The translations under genes and the position numbers were made by a program. DNA of 64,000 bases. Origin: Ephemerocybe angulata. Its lineage: Eukaryota > Basidiomycota > Agaricomycetes > Agaricales > Psathyrellaceae. The DNA is taken from the NCBI GenBank assembly GCA_013368325.1, contig JAACJK010000001.1, positions 2,480,001 through 2,544,000 on the forward strand, written 5' to 3'. Under the pieces are notes generated by a model that worked only from the letters and a program-made list of their open reading frames with translations, was not told the origin of the DNA and did no database searches. Numbering within the stretch: position 1 is the stretch's first letter; each line of letters opens with the position of its first letter. Shown here piece after piece: positions 1 through 11,695 of this stretch.

Positions 1-97
1 GTGCGTGGGCGCTCCACCACACATATCGGGATGGTAAAAACATTCTTTGAAAAGGGGCTACAATTACATGGAGAAAGAACATAGATCATATGTAGGA

Positions 98-2825
98 TCA
101 TTTGAAGAGACGACCTCCAATCTGCGCAATACGGGTGGAAGAGATCCAAGCCTCAGGCCCCAAGGTCTCTGCCAACTTTCCAACCAACGAATCGCATGCC
201 ACGCCTTCAACGAAAGGTCGACTAGTGCAGATAATCATCCCTTTCTTGCACCTCGTCAGCATAACGTTTGCTCGCCTTTGCTCCTGCAAGAACCCAAGCT
301 TCGTTCCGGACCGGACGAGGGAAACGATAATGTAATCAGCCTCATTCCCTAACATCAAGTGTGAGCGAAGATGCTAATCGTAAACGGGTAGGGATTTCTT
401 CTACCTTGAAAGGAGTCGACATTGAACACTTTATCATCGTGCGGGAGCTTCTCGCGCTTCAATTCATTCTCGATGAAGGATCGCTGGGGGTCATAAGGGG
501 TGATTATTCTGAATGACCATCCAAGTTGCTTCATCAACCTCGAAAGGGAGATGACCATGGCAGCTTCCCGGTAATTCTGTAGACAGACGTCATGCATAGA
601 TTCCAAAACAGCGTTAGAGAAAAGGGCTACGCACTACCCAGCTATGTCCTTTCCTCTCTTCTTGCGTTCCTTTGACATGGACGAAACGGCACGTCTTCGG
701 CGATGTCAAGGGGTGGTTGGTTTTCAACCGACCTTCGTACACATGTTTCGAGATGAACTTTCCAATGGCGAGCGGCATTCGATCTACAGAAGGTTTCAAT
801 AAGTCAAAATCAAGCCCTGAGTGGACTCATCAATTACTCACATTGAGTATCCAAGAGAATAGCATCGACGCGAAGATGTCGTTTTTCGAATATACTCTCG
901 AGCTCCTTGATCTGCTCATAGCCGTAAGGCGCCACTGGTGCCGAGAATGTATTGAGTGTTATTTGAACCGTTGGTGGGAAAGAACACGCACATTGCTTAT
1001 CGTCGCCGATAAAGACGAGCTTTTCCAAGGTGTGCTGGAACCTATTTATGACTGGTAGATAGTCTCCGACGTCTATCTGAGAGGCCTCATCAACAATGAG
1101 TGTCCGGATGGGAGCGACCAAAGTAATGCTCGACATGGTCTGGTTCAGCAGATTGCTCAACGTTGATAGGATAACCCTTGAGCCAAGAAGGAGTCGATGG
1201 GCCGCCAACGTGTCCCTTGGTAGGGAATCTGTTCGAATGAGGTTGGGTTCGACTTTCTGATACAGGTGCTCGTGCCTATTGGAATGAAATTGGTGTGATG
1301 GTCACTTTCAAGACCAAGGAAGGTACGCGACTCACCAGTCAAAATGGAATTCTTTCGAAACGACGATCTTGAAGTCCAAGAAGTTGGACTGAACCAACTT
1401 CTCGGCAATGTTCTTGACCGCCACATTGGAATGCGCAACAAGCCATACGGTGGCGGTCAAATCCGACTTGACGATGCTATGAGCACCTGCAGCAATAACC
1501 GTCGTCTTGCCTGTACCCGGAGGACCATGGATAAGGACTACTCGGCGGCGCGCCTCAAGGGATATGATTGCCTCGACCGCCTGGGCCTGGGAGTCATTGA
1601 GGATGGTGCGGTCGGCCAAGACGACTCTCCTAGGTCGAGAGGCAGTGACCGATGGCCAGGGAGACAGATATTCCGGAAAAAAGATCGTTTGGACAAAGCG
1701 ATCCTTGTCGAGAAGGGTGACGCCACCCTTCAGAAGGTCGGCAAAAAGCCGATGACGGAGCCCTTCAGCTGTCGTGGGCGCTTCCCGTCCGATTGTTTTG
1801 ACGTGGATGATTGAAGCGCTGCTGGATATGACCTTCGAAGGAGCGATCTTGGCACCACGACCTTCTACTTTCTTCGTGCGCGCTGATATATTGAATTGCT
1901 GTCCACCCTGGGAAACCTTTATTTCGAGGCTCTACGTGCATCGTCGTAATCTAAAAGCCCCTGAACAATGTCGACAGGCTTACCTGGCCGGGGCTTGGTT
2001 GAGTGATTCTTGTTTTGAAGCGCGCCGAGGTCAGATCGAGGCCACCTTTCCCCAGCTTGAAATCCTTGTTGATGTCATTCTTGACAACATCTGGCTTCAA
2101 GTGCCGGAGTTGCAAGGCCAAACAGTATAGTTTCGATGATTCTTCCAAATGCTAGAGTAGTTCAGGGGGTTGATCTAAGTGGTGGATTCTGGAATGGCCA
2201 GTGCTGAAGGTGATATACATACCAGGGCGTCGATGCTGGAGCTATCGTATGCGATTAAGGTCGACTCCGTAGTGTGAGACCCTCCTACGTGCTGGGCTAG
2301 CCAGGCTTGACACACAGTATCATCCTGGCATGTCCCCTTCCCCTCGTGGTCGCTGAAAAGCTCAGTGAGGACTCCTTTGGGAAACGTACGTGAGGTTCCC
2401 TTAACAGCACTTTCGAGATGCAGCGGGAGGAACGTATCCGTTGGTTGCGGTGGAAGGAGGCTGAGAGCTGACGAAACGCGCACTCCGTACCAGTGGGCCA
2501 GGGTAAAAGCCAGTTTATCCATCAGGAAGGCGTACTTGGTGTAAGAATCGTTGAGTAGCACGGCGTCTTCGAGCAGTTTCTGAGGCTTGCTGGATTTGCC
2601 TGCCACTGAGTGCTTCACGCGACTGAATCGAATAACCAACGCATGGCTATTGGAAGCCAAGGTAAAAGATGTGAGTGCGACGTTCGGACCGTATACAGGA
2701 GCCAGGCCAATGCAATTGTCGTCTGCAGAGTCGAGAATCCGTTGGATATGATGGCGCTTAAGTTGCGACTGGTCGACGACCTGAACCTCCAGTCCGCCTG
2801 CGAGGAGCAATGTAGAGGAAGGCAT
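98..2825 (-). CDS. Upf1-like superfamily 1 helicase, tandem copy A
   Basis: Multi-exon SF1 nucleic-acid helicase. Reading down the minus strand, the first exon (2825 to about 2223) encodes a region resembling a 3'-5' exonuclease (DnaQ/RNase D) fold, but the usual first acidic motif reads GLAPVY, so that domain is probably inactive (inference). Helicase motifs follow: Walker A GPPGTGKT, Walker B DEASQ, GDDKQ joined across an intron to LAPYG, YRMPL after the next junction, VDSFQG spliced to NEADYIIV, and RRANVMLTRCKKG near the C-terminus. This order fits the Upf1/Dna2/SMUBP2 group. Start chosen at 2825 because the equivalent Met begins copy B. No frame break is obvious, though I could not test every junction. 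Substrate (RNA or DNA) and pathway are unknown. It lies head-to-tail with copy B; the C-terminal 61 residues are about 80% identical by eye. Confidence 0.85.
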
Positions 2826-3351
2826 GATGGCAGGCCTCGGAGGGGACAGGACGAATGAGAGGGACAGCCATTCAACCTTTTGCTTTTATAAGACGACCCA
2901 TTTCGTGCCACACACAGGATGAAATCGACTCTTTGTCATGTGTGGGTCCAAGTGGCAGGGCGATTGGGTTGGGCATGAGGCAGGCTCGAGGTCTGACGAA
3001 AAGTTTTTTTTGACGACGCCGGCCAGAACGGAGACGAAAGGGTATACGAGCAACAGCAGAGATTCCTGTGTTGGTTCCACGGATAGCCTGAGGGTAGAAC
3101 AAGGGTAGAAGCCAAGCATGGTGGTGGCGGTTCAAGGGAAAAGCGGCCTGTCAACGTTCCGGCGGACATGTGTGTTTGCCGTTTCCCGGAATTCTGCCCG
3201 TGCCTGCTAGAGGGTGACGGACTACTGCACACTATGCAGTGTGCGATGAAGACAAATCAGTAGTTTTGTCTCTAGCACATCCTTTGTAGAGGGACTGATT
3301 CAAAGACGCCAGGACAATGAAGTACATAGAAAAGTGTAGGTAACGGTTACG
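2826..3351. other. Spacer between the two helicase copies
   Basis: Short ORFs on both strands look random. This should hold the promoter of copy A and the 3' end of copy B. A short T-rich stretch lies near 3003-3013. No gene is seen. Confidence 0.5.
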
Positions 3352-6073
3352 TTAAGCGAAGAGGCGTCCACCGATGCCTGCAAGCTGCGACGAATCAATC
3401 CAAGCCTCAGGTCCCAAGCTCCTGGCCAGCTTTCCGACCAAGGAATCACGAGCGACACCTTCAACAAAGGTTCGGTTGGTGCAAATCACCATCCCTTTCT
3501 TACACCTAGTGAGCATAACATTCGCCCGCCTTTGCTCCTGCAAGAACCCGAGTTTTGTCCCAGACCGAACGAGGGAAACGATAATGAAGTCGGCTTCGTT
3601 TCCTATTTCCCAGTCGCCCAGTGTGAGCGGAATCCATTTATGAAGACAGGTTTATTGACTGCATACCTTGGAAAGAGTCGACGTTGAACACTTTATCCTC
3701 GTGTGGCAGCTTCTCCCGTTTAAGCTCGTTCTCAAGGAGAGATCGCTGAGGGTCATAGGGGGTGATGATCCTGAAGGACAACCCAAGGTTAACCATAAGC
3801 CTTGCAAGGGAAATGACCGTCGCAGCTTCGCGAAGATTCTGAGAATAGATGGTTGAGCAAATTGAAAGCCATCCATGAAAGAAGGGCAACATACCATCCA
3901 ACTGTGGCCCTTCTTCTCTTCCTTGGTACCATAAACGTTGACGAAACGGCAGGTCTTGCGCGAGGTCAAGTTGTGGATCGTATCCAACAGCCCACTGTAC
4001 ACATGTTTCGAGATGAAGTTACCCAAAACGACGGGCATGCGGTCTGATGGTTACAAATATTATCCGTTAAGTGAAGCGCCCCGAGCGAACACTGGGCAAC
4101 TACTCACATTGCGTGTCCAGGAGAATGGCGTCTCTGCGGAGATGCTGCTTTTCGAATATGCTTTCCAACTCCTTGATTTGCTCGTACCCGTAGGGCGCCA
4201 CTAAGGGATATGCATCAGTGCGTTCTCCTAGATTCATATCCCAAAGTGAAACCCACGTTGCTTATCGTCGCCAATGAAAACAAGCTTCTCCAAGGTATTT
4301 TGAAACCTATGAATAACGGGAAGATAGTCACCGACCCCAATTTGCGAAGCCTCGTCGACGATGAGGGTCTGCACGGGAGCGACTAGTGTGATGCTAGCCA
4401 TCTTTTGGTTGAGCAGGTTGCTTATCGTAGAAAGTATAACTCGGGAGCCAAGGAGTACCCGATGAGCTGCCAATGTGTCGTCTGGTAATGAATCCGTCCG
4501 GATGAGGTTTCTTTCGACCTTTTGATAGAGATGTTCATGCCTAATGGAAGGAAGGAAAGGTCATATACGCCCCTTGCAAACAAGAATGTGTCCAACATCG
4601 ACTCACCAGTCAAAGTGAAACTCTTTTGACACGACAATCTTGAAGTCCAGGAAGTTGGAATTAACGAGCTTCTCCGCAATGTTTTTCACCGCAACGTTTG
4701 AATGTGCGACAAGCCAGACGGTAGCAGACAAGTCCGACCTCACGATACTATGCGCGCTTGCGGCTATGACAGTCGTTTTGCCAGTACCAGGAGGGCCGTG
4801 GATGAGGACAACGCGACGCCTCCCTTCAAGCGAGATGATGGCCTCGACAGCGCGACCCTGGGAGCCATTGAGGATTGTCCGGTCGGACAGGACGACCCTC
4901 CTGTTTCGAATGCTGCGTGCTGCAGGCCAGGGGCCCAGACGTTCCGGAAAGAAGATTCTTTGGACAAAGGTATTGGTATGGAGGAGCCGGACAGTGCCTT
5001 TGAGAATATCAATCAGCAGTTCATGTCTGACCTCCTCGGCGTTCGTCGGTCGTTCGCGACCATAAGTCTTGACGTGGACGATTGAAGCGCTGCTGGAAAA
5101 GACCTTTGCAGGAGCAACTTTTGCACCCCGACCTTCTACCTGCTTTGTTCGCGCTGAGACGTTGAATTCGCGACCTCCCTGGGAGACCCTTATTTCGAGC
5201 CTCTATGTGCGCTATATTAGCTTCATCGACTACAGACCAAGGAAAGTCAACTGACCTGGCCCGCACTTGCTCTAGTGATCCTTGTTTTGAACCTAGCCGA
5301 TGTCAGATCGAGGCCGCCTTTCCCAATCTTGAAAGCCTTGTCTATATCATTCTTGACGACGTCTGGCTTTATCTGCCGAAGTTGCAAGGCCAGGCAATAC
5401 AGCCTTGATGTCTCTTCCAGGTGCTGGGGATGGTTCAGCGGACTGAAATGAATGAATAGAATAATGAACGCACCAATGCATCCATGTCGGCGCTGTTATA
5501 CCGGATCGGAGTCGCTGTTCGAGTGGAAGACCCTCCTGCATACTGGGCCAGCCACGCTTGACGGACCGTGTGGGCCTGGTCCGTCTGTTGTCCCTCATGG
5601 TCCTTGAATAGCTCGGAGAGGATTGCCTTCGTAAAAACGCGTGGCGTACCCTTGACAGCCTCTTCAAGAGCCACGGGGATGAGCGAGTCCCTCGGTTCCG
5701 GTGGGAGGAGGCTAACAGCGGAAGAAATGCGCACTCCGTACCAGTGGGCCAAGGTGAAGATGAGTTTATCCATTAAGAAGGCATATTTGGTGACAGAATC
5801 GTTGCAAAAAACCTTGTCCTCGAGTAGATTCTGAGCTTTCCTGGGGTTTCCTGCCATCGAGCTCATTACCCGGCTGAATCGAATAACCAAGGCTTGGGTA
5901 TTGGAAGCCAGAGTAAGGGATGTTAAGGCCACATTTGGGCCATAGATAGGAGCCAAGCCAATGTAGTTTTCGGCAGAATCGAGAACTCGTTGGACGTGGT
6001 GGTGATTGAGCTGGGCCTCGTCGACAGCCTGAACTTCGAGTCCGCCTGCGAGGGTCAATTTCGAGGATGACAT
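3352..6073 (-). CDS. Upf1-like superfamily 1 helicase, tandem copy B
   Basis: Paralogue of copy A with the same exon layout and motif order: an N-terminal exonuclease-like region with GLAPIY at the expected acidic site, Walker A GPPGTGKT encoded around 4784-4807, DEASQ, GDDKQ spliced to LAPYG, VDSFQG, and EQRRANVMLTRCKKG close to the C-terminus. An upstream in-frame Met at 6220 exists, but the Met at 6073 aligns with the start of copy A and gives the same first residues, so it is preferred. The matching intron positions (for example right after the sequence encoding DAL) show a whole-gene tandem duplication rather than retroposition. Divergent promoter shared with PAM18. Confidence 0.85.
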
Positions 6074-6414
6074 GTTGATGGGCCTCGAAGGTGGACAGGA
6101 AGAATGAGAGGTAGGCATCCGCCCTCTATCCTTAAGCATGGTTGAATTGCTGGGCGACGCCTGGTCCACGATCTTAGCCCCAACGGCGATGCAAATGAAG
6201 AAGCCCGCCACCAGCGGCATTCATATGTGTGTATTACATGGATGGATCGAGGGTCGAAGGTGGTGGTTCGGAAGGGAAGTGCGGAAATAATGGGCGCCTG
6301 TTTGTCGGCCGGACACGTGCCGGCGTTCCCATTTCGTCAACGCCGGAACTGCCACAAAATTCCTCGTCACCGCCAACCGCCACATCCTCCTTCAACTTTC
6401 TCTACACATACATA
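6074..6414. promoter_or_regulatory. Divergent intergenic region, helicase B / PAM18
   Basis: 341 bases between two start codons on opposite strands, so both promoters must lie here. The PAM18 side ends in a C/T/A-rich stretch before the ATG, common in fungal 5' leaders. No specific factor site is claimed. Confidence 0.45.
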
Positions 6415-6806
6415 ATGGCAACGCCCGTCATCCTTGGAGTCAGCGCCGTCGCAGCCGCCATCCTCGGCAGGTCGTTTATTCGACAGGGCATATTCGTGAA
6501 ACGCGGGGCAGAGCAGTGGGTAAAGGGAGGCTTCAAGGCGAAGATGGACCGGAAGGAGGCTATTGAAATCCTGGGCTTGAAGTACGCTTCTACAATCTTT
6601 CACATCTCGGCTGTAGCACTCAAACTGGCGGCATATGTGTTTGCGCATGCAGGGACGGACCGTTACTCCGCACCAAGCTGAAGGACGCTCACCGCCGCAT
6701 CATGCTTGCCAACCATCCGGATCGAGGAGGCTCACCATACCTCGCCAGCAAAATCAACGAGGCGAAGGACATGCTAGACAAGTCAGATGGACTGAAGCGG
6801 CGGTGA
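6415..6806 (+). CDS. PAM18: Mitochondrial import motor J-protein TIM14/PAM18
   Basis: J-protein of the presequence translocase motor. In other fungi it sits in the inner membrane and stimulates mitochondrial Hsp70 (SSC1) during matrix import. Two exons (6415-6581 and 6653-6806; 71-base intron with donor GTACGC) give 106 residues, normal for the family. A hydrophobic N-terminal segment (about residues 4-22) is followed by a loop containing FVKRGAEQW, then the J-like domain with [18 protein letters not shown], the HPD catalytic tripeptide in [11 protein letters not shown], and KINEAKDML before the stop. Start chosen because it puts the membrane helix at the very N-terminus. Confidence 0.93.
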
Positions 6807-7288
6807 ACTGTTCTGGATACACGTACGTCGACAGCATCCTACACCCGCTTACTCCGAACTCACAGGCCTTCAGGTTCTTGTACTTTTATATTACCATCAT
6901 ATCGACCTACATAATATCCGGCATCGTAATACACTTACACTCGACTCAGCTTCGTCTCTTTCCCGAGTGACGTTTGAAGATTATTCAGGACTCCCGAATG
7001 GCACAGCAGCTCAACTCGAATGCTACAGTCTAGACACCGGAGATCCACCAACCCCCACCCACACGATCACACCATAGGTCCAGTCTCGGCCGGACTCACA
7101 GCTCATCACAATCCAATGCCAACTCTTGCCTGTCGAATGGCAATACCCCCTCCTCGTTGTCGTTGGCCAGCAGTCTGAGAGACCACGATGACTACATGCT
7201 GACTAAGCTTGGGAAATCTTCGTCTCCCCAGTATCCTGCTAACTCTTTCTCCAAATCTCCTTTATCCTCTCTAGGAAAAGCTACAACT
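6807..7288. other. Intergenic, PAM18 to EFM4
   Basis: AT-richer sequence just after the PAM18 stop (about 6840-6960) is presumably 3' UTR and terminator. The remainder is presumably the EFM4 promoter and leader. An in-frame upstream Met at 7157 would extend EFM4 by 44 low-complexity residues and is not favoured. Confidence 0.4.
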
Positions 7289-8171
7289 ATGTCGACCGCA
7301 GAACTCAACCCCTCGAAGCTCGGCACCAAAGAACAGTTCGGTTCTCCTTCCATCCGAACACCCTTCGGATATTGACGTGATCAACTTCAAGCTGGGACGG
7401 CGTGTACGAACGGGAACTCGAGAACTTTGAAGAGATAGGAGATGAAGGCGAAGTCTGGTGCGCTAAACACGGTTCAATTTCTCATTCAGGCAACAACCAA
7501 CAGGCGGCGTTAATGGATAGGTTCGGGGAGGACTCTGTAGAGAAGATGGTCGACTGGTGCATCGACAACGTGCCCGTGTCCTCCAACCCCGCTGTGCTCG
7601 AGATCGGGAGCGGCAACGGCACACTTCTTTTCGGTCTCCTCGAAGCAGGATATGACTCCACAAGACTCGCCGGGATTGATTACAGTGCAGGCGCGGTGAA
7701 GCTCGCCCAAGGCATCGCAGCAACGAAAGACGGAGAGGCTATCGCATTTACCGAGTGCGACTTCCTCAACGATACCCCTGCACCTTTGCCTTCGGATTCC
7801 AGCAGCGACGGACTGGAATACTGGGATTTACTGCTTGACAAGGGGACGTACGATGCTATCGCTTTGGGTGATAAAGACGAGGAGGGCCGCTCGCCTGCTG
7901 CCGGATACCCGAGTCGAATCCCCAGACTCTTGAAGCCAGGAGGACTGTTCTTGATTACATCCTGCAACTTTACCGCCGACGAACTCAAAGCAAGCTTCAC
8001 CGCGGCAGAGACTGGTTTGGTGTACCAGTACGTTACTCTCACCACCCGTGCCATCTCCCCTGCCCTAATCACACACGTAGCTCCCAAGTACGACACCCAA
8101 CGTTCACATTCGGCGGCCAGAGCGGCAGTGTCGTCACAACCGTCGCGTTCCAAAAGCCACAGGTAGCCTAG
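7289..8171 (+). CDS. EFM4: Protein-lysine N-methyltransferase EFM4 (METTL10 type)
   Basis: Seven-beta-strand SAM-dependent methyltransferase. The yeast and human homologues (EFM4, METTL10) methylate a lysine of eEF1A. Four exons (7289-7335, 7392-7457, 7521-8027, 8081-8171) give 236 residues. Splicing restores family motifs at each junction: LGTKEH joined to WDGVYERELENF, then EIGDEGEVW joined to FGEDSVEKM. The SAM-binding motif I is VLEIGSGNGTLLFGL. LLDKGTYDAI and RLLKPGGLFLITSCN follow, and the C-terminus has HPTFTFGG and VAFQK. All three introns are 53-63 bases. Tail-to-tail with SGD1, 66 bases apart. Confidence 0.93.
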
Positions 8172-8237
8172 CTCTTGCACCTTCCGGGTATGATGTATGT
8201 ATAGAAAATGTAAAACAAGGCACCGCGGATATGCTCA

Positions 8238-11200
8238 CTACAACGCCTGAACAAAATCTAACCCGCTCCTCAACGTCTCTGTCGCAAGCGCCACGCCCCA
8301 CGAAAGGAACTTTGAGACCGAGTCCTCCTCCTTCCTCAAGGATCTGAACTCCTCAGCGAGGAAATAAGCGAGACCCATCGCCAACGTGTCGACCTTGGAA
8401 GCTTTGATGAATATCTCTTCGATCGGGGTACGGTTTTTGGTGAGTGAGACAGTGGAGAGGTCGTCGGTGAGGAGGGGAGATGTGAGTTGGCTGGCGAAAA
8501 GTATTTGCGAGATGAGCTCCCTAAGGAACTCTTTTGATTGGGGTTTGAGCACCGTAAAGTCAACGGGCTTGAGCACCAGTAGCGAGACCGCATCCCGAGC
8601 GATCCACCAAGCGTAACACTTGGCCACATTCCGCATCCTCGTTCTGGAGATCGACTTGACGTCGAATCCGTCGTCGTCCTTGTTGCTTTTCAGGAGCTCA
8701 GCTCCTCCCACCTTCGTCTCGCCCAAGTCTCGCAGGAAGTCCCAGAGGCAGAACTGGATAGTAATCTTGTAGGAGTGTGATTGCTTGCATAGGTGCTGGG
8801 CGATGAGAGCGTAGTATGGGTTGTACGATTTCTCCTGTAGCAGAGTGAGGAGGAGACAGGTACAAGGAGACTGGAGGAGACGTACATTGCCACAGCAGTG
8901 AAGCAAGACCCGGACGATTTCGCGCTGCTGAACCTCAGTGAGGTTCAGTTGCGACAGCCTCTCGCAGCAGTCAACATAGTCCTGTTACACCAGTCAGCGC
9001 TGCATACAAGCTACCCGGTCCTGGCTTACCTCGCTGCTCATGAGGACAACAAAGATGCTTCTCCGGATATCCGAGTTCATACCCTGCTTACGCGCAAGTT
9101 TGACAAGATTGCTTTCCTCCTTCAGAGCCTGCTGTTGGTACGACATCCGCTTCTCGAGCTCCGCACGGCGTTCGACAAGCGGATCTCCGCCCCAAGCTGC
9201 TCCAACGAGCCACCACTTGCCTTTGGTGTCTGCGGAATGGAGGTCCTGCAGTGAGACCCTGAGTGGTTCGTGCGAGAGTACTAGGCAGAGATGAATGTTT
9301 GTTAAATGTACCAGAAGAAGAAAAGGACGTACCAGTTCGGTTTTTGCTGAGACCGGCAAGGAACTTTTTCATTCGCTCCACTGAATCGCCCCCCTGACTT
9401 TGTGCCGCTGCCACCTTTTTCACTTTGTTGTTCTTCAGGTTAAGCAGGGTTTCGATCATGAACCGGATCCTCGAGCTATACAACCTCGTCAGCTCTAGAC
9501 CTCCGACACACCCCAGGCTGACCGACGCACTTGTTATCAGCCTTCTCGTCCGCGACCTTATCCTGCACCGCCTGTACAATATCCTTCAGCGCCAAGGGGT
9601 CATCTTGCCTCAACTGCTGACCCGAACTCCTCAAAACCTTCAACAACAGCTCGACGTCAAATTCTGATAGACGCCCATCCAGCAACGAGCGGATGATGTC
9701 GAAGACGAGGACGCAGGAGATGACTTGGAAGTTGTACAGTTCAGAGATAAGGACGATAAGATTGGAGCATTCCTTTCCACGGTCCTTTGCATCGGGCTCT
9801 GCGTCGTTCACGCCCAGCGTTGAGAGTTCGGAGTAGTGTTTTTCGTAAAGTGTGATCGTCTCCTGGACAAAGTGCGCCGCTACAAGAAGGTAAGGTTACG
9901 AATGTCTGTGAATGCAATGATAGAACGTACCGAATTCGACGCCGATGAGTTTGTGCAGACTCGACACGAAAGCTCCGTGGAGAACGACATAGGAGTCGAG
10001 TAACATAGAGTGAGAAGAGATGCCGTCGATGATGAGCTTTGCCAATGTCGAAGTTACATCTGTAGATAGAGGTTCAGGAACATTTCCGTGAGAGTAGTCG
10101 TGGACATACCGTTTCTGCTGTTGTTTCGGTATATCTCCTCAACTCCGTCAATAATAGAAGCCATGTTGGCCTCTGACATCCTTCACCGGAATTGAGCGAC
10201 GAGTTTTCATGACGAGGGATCGCGTACGCACCTGTTGAGCAGACCCTTTAACTGTCGAGTCAGCTTGAGTATCTCTTCAGATGGCTGCTGGCCATCAAGT
10301 TTTGCCTTTCGAAGGTGAGGGGGAATGTATGCTCCTGCATAAGCACGTCAGGAAGGACATTCAGGGTTCTATGTAAAGACCGTACCTTTCGATGGTGCCG
10401 CTGCTGGTGCCAATGCCGGTGTTTCGTCGTCTCCGGAATCAGCGATACCTCCCCATTCCTCTCCTTCTTCACCACCACTCTCCTCATTTCCACTTTCATC
10501 CTCATCAATCTCACTACCGTCGTTGAACTCTTCGCTATACGTCTCTGAGCCGGCATCTTCGTCCTCGTCAAAAGGCATATCTTCATCACTCTCTGCAACC
10601 ATAGGCTGCTGCCAGATGAGAAGAGCCCCCTTTCTCATTAGCAAACGGGAACATACCTTGGACGTGGATAGGCTAAAGTTATCCGCCCAGTTTAGTAGAT
10701 CTAGACGTTGTCAGTATCCTGTTCGTAAAGCATGACCTGGGTACTCACCGTCGAGCCCATCGTCCTCCTCTGGATTCGACTTCTTTCCCTTGGATCCCTT
10801 CCCATATCCCAATTGCTTTTCTAGCTGGCGAATATACCGTTCTTCGTCTTCTTCCACGCGACTGAGAGGTAGTGGCACGCTCTTCACCGGTTTCTCCACT
10901 TTCTTCGCCTTGTCCTGCGCTTTCGATTTCGCCGGTTGGGATGCAACATCCGCCTTTTTGACTTCGGGAGCAGCCTTCTGTTTTTCAATAACTTGAGCAC
11001 CATTGGAGTGTCTCCGTTTCTTTGCCTGAGGAGACGGCAATTCCTCCTCTGCAGGGCGCTTCTTCCCATGCGCAAAGAACTCTGCTTTTTTGTGTTTCTT
11101 CGCCTCGCGGTCCTGCTTTCTAGCATCCTTCCTGTTCATCTTGGTGTTGCCTCCACGGGTGTTATGGCGCGCGATACGGTAGTGGTTTGGGTCGTCATTC

Positions 11201-11339
11201 CCTGCTGAAGATTTCCTTCCTTGGTGAGGATGAACAATGCTTGGTCCAAGATACATACAAACAGACCATTGGATGCTCCTGCGTCCAGCTCCTCCCGCAA
11301 GGTTACTGGCAGTTTTGTTGTGGAGGTCTTGACTCGCAT
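8238..11339 (-). CDS. SGD1: SGD1/NOM1-like MIF4G and MA3 domain nucleolar protein
   Basis: Homologue of yeast Sgd1 / vertebrate NOM1, which work in the nucleolus in small-subunit rRNA maturation. The predicted N-terminus begins with KLPVTLREELDAG (exon 1, 11339-11267), joins across a 65-base intron to NDDPNHYRIA, then a basic MNRKDARKQDRE stretch. A very acidic region (about 10400-10640) leads into the MIF4G domain (AYIPP, LKGLLNR, EANMASIIDGVEEIYR, HGAFVSSLHKLIG, FVQETI, SELYNFQVISC, FDIIRSLL). The C-terminal MA3-like domain has DYVDCCERL, NPYYALIAQHLCKQS, FCLWDFLRDLGE and AKCYAWWIARD. At least eight exons; the exact junctions between 9300 and 10700 were not all resolved. The 11339 start is inferred because only it supplies the conserved LREELD segment. 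Confidence 0.85.
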
Positions 11340-11472
11340 CGTGTCGCACTTGGTGGTCGCGGTCGAAGATCAAGCACAAGCGACGAGCATGGGCAAGCGC
11401 TAATATTTTGGCGGCAGTATGTGAGCTTACCTGGTGCTGTACTTGTGGCTCAAGTTTCCATTGAATATTATC

Positions 11473-11579
11473 GGCCCAATGGTCTAGTAGTATGATATTC
11501 CCTTCGGGTGTTCGGCATCCGCTTCGGCAGTCGGAGTTTGAATTGGGAGTGGTCACGGGTTCAATTCCCGTTTGGGCCC
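11473..11579 (+). tRNA. tRNA-Pro(CGG) with a 35-base intron
   Basis: A cloverleaf can be drawn completely. Acceptor GGCCCAA pairs with TTGGGCC with discriminator C; D-arm region TGGTCTAGTAGTATGA; anticodon stem TTCCC with GGGAG; T-arm ACGGG-TTCAATT-CCCGT. The anticodon loop TTCGGG carries CGG at 11505-11507, and the intron (11509-11543) starts one base 3' of the anticodon at the canonical site. Mature length is 72 without CCA. A run of nine T follows at 11580-11588, a normal RNA polymerase III stop. It lies 134 bases upstream of and divergent from SGD1. Confidence 0.92.
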
Positions 11580-11588
11580 TTTTTTTTT
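11580..11588 (+). terminator. RNA polymerase III terminator of tRNA-Pro
   Basis: Nine consecutive T immediately after the tRNA-Pro discriminator base. Confidence 0.85.
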
Positions 11589-11677
11589 GCAGCTTAAAAC
11601 GCAGCTGTCGGAGCTCTCTCTCACTTTTGCTCAGCGCTTGCTCGTTCCTTTAACTTCTGCGAGAGACCTCACTATAA

Positions 11678-11695
11678 GTCACGGGTTCAATTCCC
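11678..11695 (+). repeat. Orphan copy of the tRNA-Pro T-arm
   Basis: 18 bases (GTCACGGGTTCAATTCCC) identical to 11552-11569 inside the tRNA-Pro gene, 126 bases downstream of it. It contains the internal B-box promoter core but there is no A box or acceptor stem, so it is a fragment and not a gene. Confidence 0.75.

Noticed and set aside
7157..7288. Upstream Met that would extend EFM4 by 44 residues
   Set aside because: Low-complexity, Ser-rich and not seen in the family; the Met at 7289 sits at the expected distance before LGTKEH.
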